Shown here one piece after another: positions 54,072-62,825 of a stretch of DNA of 64,000 nucleotides. The stretch is from Aminobacter anthyllidis. GTDB taxonomy: Bacteria > Pseudomonadota > Alphaproteobacteria > Rhizobiales > Rhizobiaceae. The stretch covers positions 1 to 64,000 of the forward strand of contig NZ_JAFLWW010000013.1 in the NCBI RefSeq assembly GCF_018555685.1. The letters run 5' to 3'. A program made the translations under genes and the position numbers. The notes below the pieces were generated by a model. The model ran no database searches and was not told the origin of the DNA. It saw only the letters and a list, made by a program, of their open reading frames with translations. Position 1 is the stretch's first letter; every line of letters begins with the position of its first letter.

Positions 54072-55247
54072 ATGAGGAGAATGAAGTTGATTGCAGACGC
54101 GCCCAGCAGCCTGTCAATTCTAAGCAGGCTTGTTTCCTTTCCGACAATCAGTAGTGAAACCAACATCCCACTGATTGACTATGTTGAAAACTACCTGGCT
54201 TCTTGGGGTGTCTCCAGTACCCGAATCCTGACATGCACCGGGCAAAAGGCCAACCTGTTTGCGACAGTTGGTCCATTGGATTGCGCGGGAATACTGCTTT
54301 CAGGACATACGGACGTCGTGCCCGTCGCAGACCAAAGCTGGACTAGCGATCCTTTTGTTCTGAAGCTCGACGGCACCCTAGCCATCGGCCGCGGAACCGT
54401 GGACATGAAGGGTTTTGTCGCCTGCGCCCTTCGTCTGGTCGCCCTAGCCAGCAGCCTCGAGCTGAAGAGGCCGCTTCACATCGCACTTAGCCATGACGAG
54501 GAAGTTGGTTGCGTAGGTGTTCGGCACATGCTGCCGAAACTCAAAGATGCGATCCCGCTTCCCGCGCTTTGCGTCATTGGCGAGCCAACCAATATGGCTG
54601 TCGTCGTTGCACATAAAGGTAAGTGCATGGGCAAGGTCATTTGCCATGGCGTTCCAGGGCACTCAAGCGACCCTAACTCCGGCGTGAACGCGATCGCCAT
54701 GGCGAGCGAAGTCATTGCGGCATTGGCGGCGCTGCAGAACTCTCTGCGCGCGTCGGTGAACGCTGACCGCGAGTATCTGGTCCCCTACACAACCATCCAC
54801 GTAGGCAAGATATCGGGCGGAACGAGCCTTAATGTCATTCCATCCCATTGTGAGCTGGAATTCGAGGTGCGGAATGTTCCAGGCGATAACCAGCAGCTGC
54901 TCATCGACATGATCAGGTCGGCAGCTTTCACCGTTGCGCATTCCTACGGTGTCCCAGATGGTTCGGTTCGTATCGACGTGGAAATCACGAATTCGTATCC
55001 GTCTTTATCAGCAGATCCGGATAGCGAAAGTGCAAATCTACTTCGCAAGCTCACACACACCGACGGCCCGCATAAAGTATCTTTTGGCACGGAGGCCGGA
55101 TTGTTTGCTCAGGAACTCGGCGCGCCGACATACATATGCGGGCCTGGCGACATGACCATGGCTCACAAGGCGGACGAATTCATATCGCTCTCGCAGATGG
55201 AAGCCTGCGACGCTTTCCTGGAACGTTTGCTGGCCAATCTATGCTGA
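54072..55247 (+). CDS. acetylornithine deacetylase-like M20 hydrolase
   Basis: A 391-residue M20 enzyme of the ArgE type. Metal motifs are all present: LLSGHTDVVPVADQSW, GRGTVDMKGFVACALR, ALSHDEEVGCVGVRHML and CVIGEPTNMAVVVAHKG. The dimerisation domain is between GHSSDPNSGVNAIAMA and the catalytic C-terminus. It deacylates an N-acyl amino acid. ATG 54081 is an alternative start. The cargo location, next to DUF1028-M20, suggests use in catabolism rather than arginine synthesis. Confidence 0.85.
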   Translation: MRRMKLIADAPSSLSILSRLVSFPTISSETNIPLIDYVENYLASWGVSSTRILTCTGQKANLFATVGPLDCAGILLSGHTDVVPVADQSWTSDPFVLKLDGTLAIGRGTVDMKGFVACALRLVALASSLELKRPLHIALSHDEEVGCVGVRHMLPKLKDAIPLPALCVIGEPTNMAVVVAHKGKCMGKVICHGVPGHSSDPNSGVNAIAMASEVIAALAALQNSLRASVNADREYLVPYTTIHVGKISGGTSLNVIPSHCELEFEVRNVPGDNQQLLIDMIRSAAFTVAHSYGVPDGSVRIDVEITNSYPSLSADPDSESANLLRKLTHTDGPHKVSFGTEAGLFAQELGAPTYICGPGDMTMAHKADEFISLSQMEACDAFLERLLANLC

Positions 55248-55845
55248 TGCAATTCAAGGTGGCTTTCGCGGCATTGCACATAGGAGTTGCTGCTCATTCG
55301 CGTGACCGCCCTCTCGTTTGCGCGGGCCATCCAATGAGCCGGGTGGTTCCATCCCAGGCCTGATCCGCCTCGCGTTGGCCCAGAAGGGTCACTTGGAGTC
55401 CAAAGCGTCCCTCGCGATATTCCCCAGCGCAGCTAGAACCAAACGCCGTCACTTTTGAAAAGGCGAGAAGTAACCGTGCCACTAGGTCAAGCTTCAGCGC
55501 TTTCGTGACGTTGGCTTGGCTGTTGCTGGGGTTGCGTTGATCTATGGAAATGAAGATGCCCCGAGGAATAGATGATTTGCTGCAGGCAGGCCGGTCAGGC
55601 CGCGGGCTGTCCAGTGGGGCCGATGCCTGCGGCAGGTTGATCTGGCTGGCTCGAGGGGGCGTTGAATTGGCGCTTGGATTTGTCCGTTCCCCGTCTTGGG
55701 CAGATGTGATGCGCCGGTGCGAGCGACGCGCCGCCAAGAGACGAAGCCGAATCCCTCAGTAGCGGGGGGCCACCTCGATTATTGCGCGCGCGACAGCCGT
55801 TCTGGCGCTGCATGCCAAGCTGATTTCCAATCTGGAGGATACCGA
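55248..55845. other. 600-bp intergenic, no convincing gene
   Basis: Several frames with arginine-rich, low-complexity translation; none looks real. Confidence 0.4.
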
Positions 55846-56742
55846 ATGCATGACGCAGCAAGCATCGCGTTTGTGAATGTGCGTGAAGGCGCCGTCTTGG
55901 ACAGTGGTCCGGACCTTATCCGGCAGGCATCCATAGAACTGACGCCGAGAACAGCTGCAAAGGTCGCTAGTTTTGGCGGCATTCTGCCTGCGGGGCAGCG
56001 CGTTTACATCGCCAATCTCGGCGGCGACGATGATGGGATCGTCGAGACCGCAAAGCGTCTTACGCTAGAGGGGCTGGCGCCGATGCCTCACATCGTGGCT
56101 CGAACGACGGCGGATGCTCAGGCGCTGGATCGTCTGCTTGGCCGCTTGGCGGGGGAGGCGGGAGTTAGCCAGGCGCTCGTCCTGGGGGGAAACAACGATA
56201 GTCCCTCGGGCAATTTCTCGGAATCTATGGAACTCGTTAGGACTGGCCTCTTTGACAAACATGGCTTCCAACGACTGCATTTTGCAGGGCATCCTGAAGG
56301 AAATCCATCGATTGCACCTGCGGCCCTGAACGCGACGCTGCTTTGCAAGGCCAATTTTGCACGTAGCACCGACGCTGATGTCGCACTGGTGACCCAGTTC
56401 TTGTTTGACGCAAAGTCTCTCGTTGAGTGGCTGCACGGGCTTGAGTGCCAAGGAATTGATCTTCCGGTGCACGTCGGAATTTGCGGCCCAAGCAACCCGC
56501 ATACACTGTTGAAGTTTGCAATAAGCTGCGGCGTTGGCAACTCGATCAAAGTGCTTCGCAACCAACTGCGAAACGTCTGGACACTGACAAGGCCTTACGT
56601 TCCAAACGAATTTGTACGCGATGTGGTCGCGGCATTGCCGACATTGCAGAACTTTGCCGGATTCCACGTCTTCCCGTTCGGTGGCGTTGAAAAAACAGGT
56701 CGTTGGATGGGGCAGGGCGGGGATCCCAGGGCGTGGGGCTGA
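55846..56742 (+). CDS. MetF-like methylenetetrahydrofolate reductase-family protein
   Basis: A 298-residue TIM-barrel protein of the MetF family: GRVY-type IANLGGDDDGIVETAKRLTL, then PMPHIVARTTADAQALDRLL, the segment ALVLGGNNDSPSGNFSESME and FAGHPEGNPSIA, and late VHVGICGPSNPHTLLKFA. ATG 55846 has TGGAGG 8 bases upstream. MetF interconverts methyl- and methylene-THF. In tetrahydrofolate-linked demethylation pathways (for example LigM with its MetF) it recycles the methyl-THF made by a GcvT-like enzyme; the DmdA-like gene at 44933 is the matching partner. Confidence 0.82.
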   Translation: MHDAASIAFVNVREGAVLDSGPDLIRQASIELTPRTAAKVASFGGILPAGQRVYIANLGGDDDGIVETAKRLTLEGLAPMPHIVARTTADAQALDRLLGRLAGEAGVSQALVLGGNNDSPSGNFSESMELVRTGLFDKHGFQRLHFAGHPEGNPSIAPAALNATLLCKANFARSTDADVALVTQFLFDAKSLVEWLHGLECQGIDLPVHVGICGPSNPHTLLKFAISCGVGNSIKVLRNQLRNVWTLTRPYVPNEFVRDVVAALPTLQNFAGFHVFPFGGVEKTGRWMGQGGDPRAWG

Positions 56743-56959
56743 CCCAGAAAGGGCCAAGTGCTGTGGTGCCCAGCAACCGCCTGTTTCGGGGCGGCGCGCC
56801 ATGGCTTGGCCAGAGATGCTGTTACCCGTGCTGTGTAATGCTTGTTGATTTCCTCTGCACTTTTTGCCGCCAAGCGTCCCACCTGGCGCCGAGGATTGCG
56901 GAAGGGGCGAGCGACAAAGGCGTGGCAGCACCTAATTCTAGGCAGCTCCCGAGAGCGTG
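56743..56959. other. intergenic, no gene seen
   Basis: Short spacer before the palindromic site of the TorF-like gene. Confidence 0.4.
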
Positions 56960-56978
56960 GGCCCTAAAGGGCCAATTT
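56960..56978 (+). promoter_or_regulatory. shared palindromic site 2 (GGCCCTAAAGGGCC-AATTT)
   Basis: A perfect 14-base palindrome (56960-56973) followed by AATTT, 99-112 bases before the TorF-like gene. Same arms and tail as the sites at 39466 and 58004. Confidence 0.55.
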
Positions 56979-57071
56979 ACGATGAATGCTAAAATGCGAC
57001 TCTCCCCGAATGATCCGTCCATTGCGCGACTGCGCTCATAACAAGACGCGTCATAGGTTGGGGAACAACAG

Positions 57072-57800
57072 ATGAAATTCAAACACTTCTCGCTCATATT
57101 TTGCATAGCTTGTTTGAACTGCGAGGTGGCCGTCGCGGCCGATGCTGCGGCTGAGTCAGTACCGTCATCCGATGCGGCGTTCGACGTTGCGGTCGGGGCC
57201 GCGTTCGTTACGAACTACATAGCTTCCGGCGGCGTTTCTCAGACGAACGACCGACCTGCAATCCAAGGTTATCTGGAGGTTTCTTACGGAACGGTCTACG
57301 CTGGCGTGTGGGCGTCCAACGTCAATTTTCCCGATTTCTACGGCAAGGACGTTGAAGTCGACGTTTACGGCGGACTTCGCCACTCGTTCGGCAAACTTAG
57401 CGTCGACCTGGGATATGCCCAGTATCTCTACGGGAAAGATGACGCAAATTATGGCGAAGTGTATGCGAAACTGAACTATGACGTCACCGACAAGCTCAGC
57501 GTCGGCGGCAACTTCTTCCGCGAGGTCTTCAACGACTCAAACTGGGTTGATTTGAAAGCGCGATATAGTGGACTTCCGTGGGACCTCAGCCTGTCAGGGA
57601 AATTTGGCTCAGACCTCGGTTCTAAGGACTTTATATATCCCAAGACCAAGATCGGTTGGGATATCGGCGTGTCAAAACAGCTTACCGAAACCGTCAAGCT
57701 CGATGTCAGATACTACGACAGCAATTTGGATCCTGGCCGAGTTGTGGCTGCACTCTCCTTTGATACGATGCTCTCTGCTCTCCTGGCGCAGGGAAATTGA
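57072..57800 (+). CDS. TorF-family putative outer-membrane porin
   Basis: A 242-residue protein with a signal peptide (about 1-23, ending VAVAADAAAE) and alternating beta-strand pattern. Family marks: VGAAFVTNYIASGGVSQTND, ISYG-type EVSYGTVYAGVWASNVNFPD, and ELDVYGG-type VEVDVYGGLRHSFGKLSVDL. These proteins are proposed porins for specific small solutes. It ends in a hydrophobic stretch with Asn rather than a C-terminal Phe. It lies between the MetF-like gene and the second ProX gene and shares the upstream palindrome with the latter. Confidence 0.85.
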   Translation: MKFKHFSLIFCIACLNCEVAVAADAAAESVPSSDAAFDVAVGAAFVTNYIASGGVSQTNDRPAIQGYLEVSYGTVYAGVWASNVNFPDFYGKDVEVDVYGGLRHSFGKLSVDLGYAQYLYGKDDANYGEVYAKLNYDVTDKLSVGGNFFREVFNDSNWVDLKARYSGLPWDLSLSGKFGSDLGSKDFIYPKTKIGWDIGVSKQLTETVKLDVRYYDSNLDPGRVVAALSFDTMLSALLAQGN

Positions 57801-58003
57801 TTGCGGCGCAACTGCTGGCCTGGGACGGTTCCTGAGCGTAATAGTGGACACGCTACACCACCGCTGGTGGTCCTGGAACAAGAGACGATCAATCGCTTCG
57901 GGCAACTGCAGTCGTGGTTCGTCTAACGCTCCCAGACGTTCAATTGCCAACTCGCGCGGTCTGGCGAATGGCGCTTCGCCCCCTCCAACAGCACCATGCC
58001 GCC

Positions 58004-58024
58004 TGACCCTAAAGGGTCAATTTT
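58004..58024 (+). promoter_or_regulatory. shared palindromic site 3 (TGACCCTAAAGGGTCA-ATTTT)
   Basis: A perfect 16-base palindrome (58004-58019) followed by ATTTT. It lies 119-134 bases before the preferred start of the ProX-like gene. Confidence 0.6.
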
Positions 58025-58082
58025 ACTATCGATGCCACCATGCAACTGTGTCCGATGGGTGAGGTTCTTTCAGCGTGAAAAA

Positions 58083-58125
58083 AAGCACTCACTTCAAAGA
58101 ACGAAGCACTCACTTCAAAAGAACG
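58083..58125 (+). repeat. tandem 21/22-bp repeat in the leader of proX2
   Basis: AAGCACTCACTTCAAAGAACG is repeated directly twice (second copy with one extra A). It lies between the palindrome and the start at 58138, in the untranslated leader or, if GTG 58075 is used, in an odd N-terminal extension. Confidence 0.7.
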
Positions 58126-58137
58126 GGAGCCACGACT

Positions 58138-59124
58138 TTGTTTTCAGCAATCCACAAAAGTCGCCGCGTAGCAGCCTACTGCGCCGCCGCAATGACTGCC
58201 CCACTACTCCTGTCGGCGCACGTCGCCGCTGCTGAACCCATTGAGAACACAGATCCTATCAGGTTCGCAATGAATGAGTGGACGAGCCAGAACGTCCTCA
58301 CCCAGATTGCAGGCCGCATTCTCACGAAGGCTGGCTACAATGTCGAGTATGTAACCGCCGGCTATACAACCCAGTTGACCGCCCTCGCTTCTGGCGAGCT
58401 GACTGCCTCGATGGAGATTTGGGGAAACAACGCCGGCGAAGGTTTCGCCAAAATGACAAAGTCCGGCGAAATTGAAGTGGTTGGAGAGAATGGGCTCCTC
58501 GGAGGTGGTGGATGGATCTACCCCGAATACGTGGAGAAGCTGTGCCCGGGCCTGCCAAACTGGGAGGCTCTAAAGGGTTGCGCTAGCATCTTTGCCACAC
58601 CCGAAACCCTCCCCCAGGGCCAGCTGATCGACTATCCGCCCGAGTGGGGAAACAAGTACACGCTAGAACGGGTAACGGCATTGGGTCTCGACTTCAAGCC
58701 GGTGTCCGGCGGAAGCGAGGGTGCGATGCTCGCAGCACTGCGGTCCTCGGTGGCATCGAAAGTGCCCGTTCTCGTCTACCTGTGGTGGCCTCATCCGATC
58801 TTTGCCGAACTCAAACTGAAGCGGGTCGAAGCTCCGGCATGGTCAGCCGAATGCGAGACGGACCCTAAATGGGGTTTGAACCCCGATGCGGCGTTCGACT
58901 GCGGCTGGGAGGACGTCAAGGTCGCAGTCGCAGCTTGGCCCGGCATGAAGGATAAATGGCCGAAGGCCTATAAGATCCTTAAGAACTTCAGGATCGACAA
59001 TGACGAGGATATGGCGCTCGCGCACGCGGTCGATGCTGGTCAGAAGCTTAATGCGGTGGCCGACACATGGATTTCAAGCAACGAAGGCCGTTGGAAAGGT
59101 TGGATTTCGGACGCCGAGAAATAG
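58138..59124 (+). CDS. second ProX/OpuAC-type substrate-binding protein
   Basis: A 328-residue protein. TTG 58138, with GGGAG 8 bases upstream, gives a normal signal peptide (about 1-30; AAYCAAAMTAPLLLSAHVAA). An in-frame GTG at 58075 would add an implausible basic repeat-encoded extension. The mature part is strongly similar to the protein at 39565 (RFAMNEWTSQNVLTQIAGRI, SGGSEGAMLAALRSSVASK, VLVYLWWPHPIFAELKL). It has no ATPase or permease beside it and may feed the island transporter at 40630-43774 or the flanking one at 60834-63850. A GC-rich hairpin after the stop ends the transcript. Confidence 0.85.
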   Translation: MFSAIHKSRRVAAYCAAAMTAPLLLSAHVAAAEPIENTDPIRFAMNEWTSQNVLTQIAGRILTKAGYNVEYVTAGYTTQLTALASGELTASMEIWGNNAGEGFAKMTKSGEIEVVGENGLLGGGGWIYPEYVEKLCPGLPNWEALKGCASIFATPETLPQGQLIDYPPEWGNKYTLERVTALGLDFKPVSGGSEGAMLAALRSSVASKVPVLVYLWWPHPIFAELKLKRVEAPAWSAECETDPKWGLNPDAAFDCGWEDVKVAVAAWPGMKDKWPKAYKILKNFRIDNDEDMALAHAVDAGQKLNAVADTWISSNEGRWKGWISDAEK

Positions 59125-59150
59125 GAGCGCTCGAACCCGTCTTCGAAAAG

Positions 59151-59179
59151 CCCCCGCGGCTTTGCGGAAGCCGCGGGGG
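59151..59179 (+). terminator. strong GC stem-loop after proX2
   Basis: CCCCCGCGGCTT pairs with AAGCCGCGGGGG around a 5-base loop, 27 bases after the stop. No T-run follows. Confidence 0.6.
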
Positions 59180-59482
59180 GTGGCTTCCGCGCAAGCGGGG
59201 GAATAAATACAGCTCCGGATAGATATGACGATGAGCCATCTGCTTCGTCAGCAATATCGCTAAGATGGAGACAGCCTGGCGGGCACGCTCCAGGCCAGAT
59301 GGCGGCTGTCTGACGAATCGCTCCAAAAGCTGCCCGTCCGAATCCGGCCCCAAGTCGGTCATTCCAGCGGCCGCTCCCGTGCACCCCTTTTGGATGCTGC
59401 TCGACCGTCCCCACATGGATGTTTCCTAGGGCTATCTCTTTCAAACTGCGATCTGAAGCAAATGTCGGAATCGGTAGTTGCG
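59180..59482. other. intergenic to right junction
   Basis: No gene seen; this is the right edge of the island. Confidence 0.4.
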
Positions 59483-59496
59483 TGTCCCCGCAACCA
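59483..59496 (+). repeat. attR core: right copy of 14-bp repeat
   Basis: TGTCCCCGCAACCA, identical to the tRNA 3' end at 114-127, in the same orientation, with unrelated sequence to its left. It is followed at once by a terminator typical of tRNA downstream DNA. This is the probable right end of the island. Confidence 0.75.
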
Positions 59497-59500
59497 ACTT

Positions 59501-59528
59501 AAAAGGCCCGCCCCAAGCGGGCCTTTTT
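59501..59528 (+). terminator. intrinsic terminator, probably the original tRNA-Met terminator
   Basis: AAAAGGCCCGC-CCCAA-GCGGGCCTTTTT, a near-perfect bidirectional intrinsic terminator 5 bases after the repeated CCA end. Confidence 0.85.
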
Positions 59529-59620
59529 GCTATTTGCAGCCTGGAAACGGCCGAGCCGAAACCGCAGCAACACCCCGCAACAAAGGCACAAGCAGACAAG
59601 GCGCGACAAAAAAGCCAAAG

Positions 59621-59785
59621 CCTGTCTCCAGAACCAGAGCTAACGACACTCCCGTGAGCCTTGCTCCGGGAGTGCTTTTTGTTTGCGGGTCCAACGGCCT
59701 GCCGCTCAGTCCAGTCCAGGATCGCGCGCAGTTCCCCATACAGCATAGCCGCGATCTCGCCGCGCTTTGCGCCAGGTGTCAGAAT
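59621..59785 (-). pseudogene. remnant of a second serine recombinase end with degenerate att
   Basis: From 59641 to 59785 the sequence closely follows 131-275, including the hairpin and the recombinase C-terminal codons (AMLYGELRAILDWTERQAVG then PANKK against TLYGELGTILNWTKRQVVGPAN). Beyond 59785 the match stops. To its left, CCTGTCTCCAGAACCA (59621-59636) resembles the tRNA end CCTGTCCCCGCAACCA, a degenerate attachment site. It is a scar of an older related element at the same tRNA. Confidence 0.8.
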
Positions 59786-60079
59786 GAAGCGGGCGGCCGT
59801 CGGATCGAACTTCGTAGGCTTCCTTGATCGTGTAGTGCCGGATGGTACGAGACGTACTGCTCCAGATCGCGCGGAGAACCGTCAACGGGATTGTGGCGCG
59901 GCCATGATTTCGATCAACTGGGAAACATCGCTTTGCTTGGTTGACATGCCGGAACAAAAAGGTGCTGACTATCCAGCACACTGTCTGCACTTTTGCGATG
60001 GCGGCGGCGCTTGTCAGGCGACGCTACTGAAGCGACATGTATTGAAATTGAAGCGATATATATTGGAGGATATTGACCC
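59786..60079. other. junction spacer, no gene seen
   Basis: Unrelated to the recombinase; no intact gene. A TIRHYTIKEAYEVRSDGRP-like stretch on the minus strand may be a fragment of a lost gene. Confidence 0.4.
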
Positions 60080-60733
60080 TTGAAGATACATTTTGCCCTT
60101 TTGATGAGCACTGTGTTCATTGCGATGAGTGTGGGGACGGCGCGGGCGGAAAACGGGACTACCGAGGCTGCCCCAGCGTATGATGGCGCGACGGACTGGA
60201 GTGGGATCTACGCTGGCCTGCATGCCGGTTTCGCTGACGGTGCTGCGGTGGCAGGGGACCAATTCGTTCCTGGTTTTGAGGCAGGCTTCGAGCTTGACGG
60301 CTTGCTCGCCGGTGGCCAGATCGGCGCTCTGGCGCAGTTCGGTAACTTTGTGCTCGGTGTGCAGGGCGATGTCTCCCGGGCTGGCCTGAGCGGCAACTAC
60401 GACTTCGGCTTCGGGCCATTTCCCAACATCTCCATGGAGGTCAACTGGCTGGCCAGCCTGACCGCTCGTGGCGGTATCGCCTTGGACAGCGTGTTGCTCT
60501 ACGGCCTGGCCGGTCTCGCCATGGCGGACACGACAGTAAAGTGGCCGGGAGGATCCGCCGATCCCACCTACACCGGATACACGGTTGGCGCCGGCGTCGC
60601 TGTGAAACTCGATACCAAATGGTCGGTTTTCGGTGAGTACGCCTATTACGGACTTGGCGAGCAGGAGTTCGACGGCGATACCTACGACCTCACCCTTTCG
60701 AACTTCAAGGTCGGCTTGAACTATAAGTTCTGA
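60080..60733 (+). CDS. outer-membrane beta-barrel protein
   Basis: A 217-residue protein from a TTG start with GGAGG 10 bases upstream. A signal peptide (about 1-23, ending GTARAENG) is followed by the usual Omp25/31-like entry DWSGIYAGLHAGFADG and alternating strands, with a late SVFGEYAYYGLGEQEF and a C-terminal KVGLNYKF whose final Phe is the barrel-assembly signal. It lies outside the predicted island end. No specific role is readable. Confidence 0.85.
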   Translation: MKIHFALLMSTVFIAMSVGTARAENGTTEAAPAYDGATDWSGIYAGLHAGFADGAAVAGDQFVPGFEAGFELDGLLAGGQIGALAQFGNFVLGVQGDVSRAGLSGNYDFGFGPFPNISMEVNWLASLTARGGIALDSVLLYGLAGLAMADTTVKWPGGSADPTYTGYTVGAGVAVKLDTKWSVFGEYAYYGLGEQEFDGDTYDLTLSNFKVGLNYKF

Positions 60734-60833
60734 TCCGACCTGACGGGGTTGGCTGCCGGCGAGAAGCACGCTTCCGCCGGCGCCGGACGCAAGTTCCTCC
60801 TGCCTCGCCATGGCCGGTCGGGCTGTCGGTCGG

Positions 60834-62825
60834 TCAGGCGGCGATCCCGAGCCGCTGCTTGCGCTTCGTCGCCCATGCGGTGATCAGCTGGTCGGCGGTC
60901 AGGCCCATGAAGGCGACGCAGAGGCCGAGCACCAGTCCCTTGCCGGCGTCGTTGAAGGTCAGTGCCCTGAAGATCTCCTGGCCGATGTCCTTGGTGCCGA
61001 TGAAGGCCGCGATGATGACCATGAACAGCGCGAACATGATCGTCTGGTTGATGCCGAGCATGATCTCGGGGAAGGCAAGCGACATGCGGATGTTCCACAA
61101 AAGCTGCCGTCTGGTGCAGCCCGAGGTAATGCCGGCTTCGACGATCTCCTGGGGCACGTTGCGCAGGCCGAAGATGGTGTAGCGCACGATCGGGATCATT
61201 GCATAGATGATGATCGCCGAAATGGCCGCGACGTCGCCGACCTTGAACAGCATGATGACAGGGATCAGGTAGATGAAGGACGGGAAGGTCTGGAAGGTGT
61301 CGCACAGCAGCTTGACGATGCCGGTGCGGCGCTCGTTGCGCGAGGCCCAGATGCCGATCGGCAGGCCGATCATGATGCATAGCAGCACGGCGACTGTCAC
61401 CATATAGGCGGTGATGAGCGAGCGCTCCCAGTAGCCGGCGAAGGCGATGAACAGGACAAAGCCGGAGACGGTGAGCGCGAGCCGCAAGCCGCCGAGCGAC
61501 CAGCCGGCGGCAGCGACAAGTGCGACCATCGCCGTCCACGGGATCGACTGGAACAGGTCGCGGATGGGGATCAGCACATAGAGCAGCATGGCGTTGCGCA
61601 GATATTGCAGCGGGTCGTAGAGCGTGAGCGTGACCCAGTCGACGAGTGCGTCCCAGAAGGGGGCCGTGCTGATGGCGAACTCCGAAGGCCAGGCCTGGGC
61701 GTAAGGCGTGATCGCGGCCAGCAGCAGCGAAGCGGCAACGACGGCCAGCGATGCGGCGAGGAACGGGAAGCGCTCGATCAAGGTAGCGTCGGGCGCGACA
61801 TGCGAGGGCTCCTTGTGCGCGGCGGCGCGGCTCAACTGGTCGAGTGTGATTGCCATCAGAACGATCGCCACGCCGCTCTCCAGCGCCTGGCCGATCTTCA
61901 GCGCCTGCAGCCGGAACAACAGGTCATGGCCGAGGCCGCGGGCGCCGACGAAGGAGGCGATGACCACCATCGCCAGGCACTGCATGATGACCTGGTTGAC
62001 GCCGACGAGCAGCGGCTGGCGCGCCGAGGGGATCTCGACCATCCACAAGGTCTGGAAGCGGGTGCAGCCAGCCATCTTGCCGGCCTCGCGCACCTCTTCG
62101 GCAACGCCCTTGAGGCCGAGGATTGTCAGCCGCGCCATCGGCGGTATGGCGAAGATGACGGTGGCGATGGTGCCCGCCTTGTGGCCGACGCCGATGAACA
62201 CGGCGATCGGGATCAGGTAGGAAAAATGCGGCAGCGACTGCAGCACGTTGAGCAGCGGCACGACGAGCGCTTCGAACCACTGCTTCTTGACTGCGAGAAT
62301 GCCGATGCCGAAACCGATGAGACCGGCGATGGGGGCGGCGACCAGCACCACCGACAAGGTGATCATCGACAGTTCCCATTTGCCGAAGATCGCCATATAG
62401 GCGACGCATCCGGCAGCGAGAAGGCCGAGCCGCCAGTCCTTGAGATACCAGCCGAGCACGCCCGACAGACCGGTCGTCATCACCCATGGCATCGCAGCGA
62501 CGCCGAGCTTGGGAAAGCCGGCGACGAGCAGGCCCTCGACGAAGGCCAGCGGCCAGGTGATCAGCTCGGCAATTCCGCGCGTCAGGTCGCGGAACGAAAA
62601 CAGGCCGAAGATCGCGTCGTCGCGCAGGTGGTCGACGACAGTGTTCGCCCAGTCGACGAAGGGGATCGTCCAGCCTTTGGGCACCTGCACCGCCCAGTCT
62701 GGAAGCAGCGAGGCGGCGAGCAGCAGGATGGCGAATGGCATTATGACGAGCAGCGGCTTGGTCATCGAAGCCAGCGGCTTCTGCGTCTCCATCTCTTCCG
62801 GTCGGATCAGCGTCGCGGCACTCAT
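60834..62825 (-). CDS. ProW-like ABC transporter permease, duplicated (flanking copy)
   Basis: A 663-residue protein with two permease domains, each with an EAA loop: EVREAGKMAGCTRFQTLWMV and EIVEAGITSGCTRRQLLWNI. ATG 62825 overlaps the upstream ATPase stop (ATGA). The same frame stays open far upstream to 63635, but that part is antisense-like translation of the ATPase gene in another frame. Codon use is more GC-rich than in the island paralogue (41678), fitting core chromosome. Confidence 0.9.
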   Translation of the reverse strand: MSAATLIRPEEMETQKPLASMTKPLLVIMPFAILLLAASLLPDWAVQVPKGWTIPFVDWANTVVDHLRDDAIFGLFSFRDLTRGIAELITWPLAFVEGLLVAGFPKLGVAAMPWVMTTGLSGVLGWYLKDWRLGLLAAGCVAYMAIFGKWELSMITLSVVLVAAPIAGLIGFGIGILAVKKQWFEALVVPLLNVLQSLPHFSYLIPIAVFIGVGHKAGTIATVIFAIPPMARLTILGLKGVAEEVREAGKMAGCTRFQTLWMVEIPSARQPLLVGVNQVIMQCLAMVVIASFVGARGLGHDLLFRLQALKIGQALESGVAIVLMAITLDQLSRAAAHKEPSHVAPDATLIERFPFLAASLAVVAASLLLAAITPYAQAWPSEFAISTAPFWDALVDWVTLTLYDPLQYLRNAMLLYVLIPIRDLFQSIPWTAMVALVAAAGWSLGGLRLALTVSGFVLFIAFAGYWERSLITAYMVTVAVLLCIMIGLPIGIWASRNERRTGIVKLLCDTFQTFPSFIYLIPVIMLFKVGDVAAISAIIIYAMIPIVRYTIFGLRNVPQEIVEAGITSGCTRRQLLWNIRMSLAFPEIMLGINQTIMFALFMVIIAAFIGTKDIGQEIFRALTFNDAGKGLVLGLCVAFMGLTADQLITAWATKRKQRLGIAA

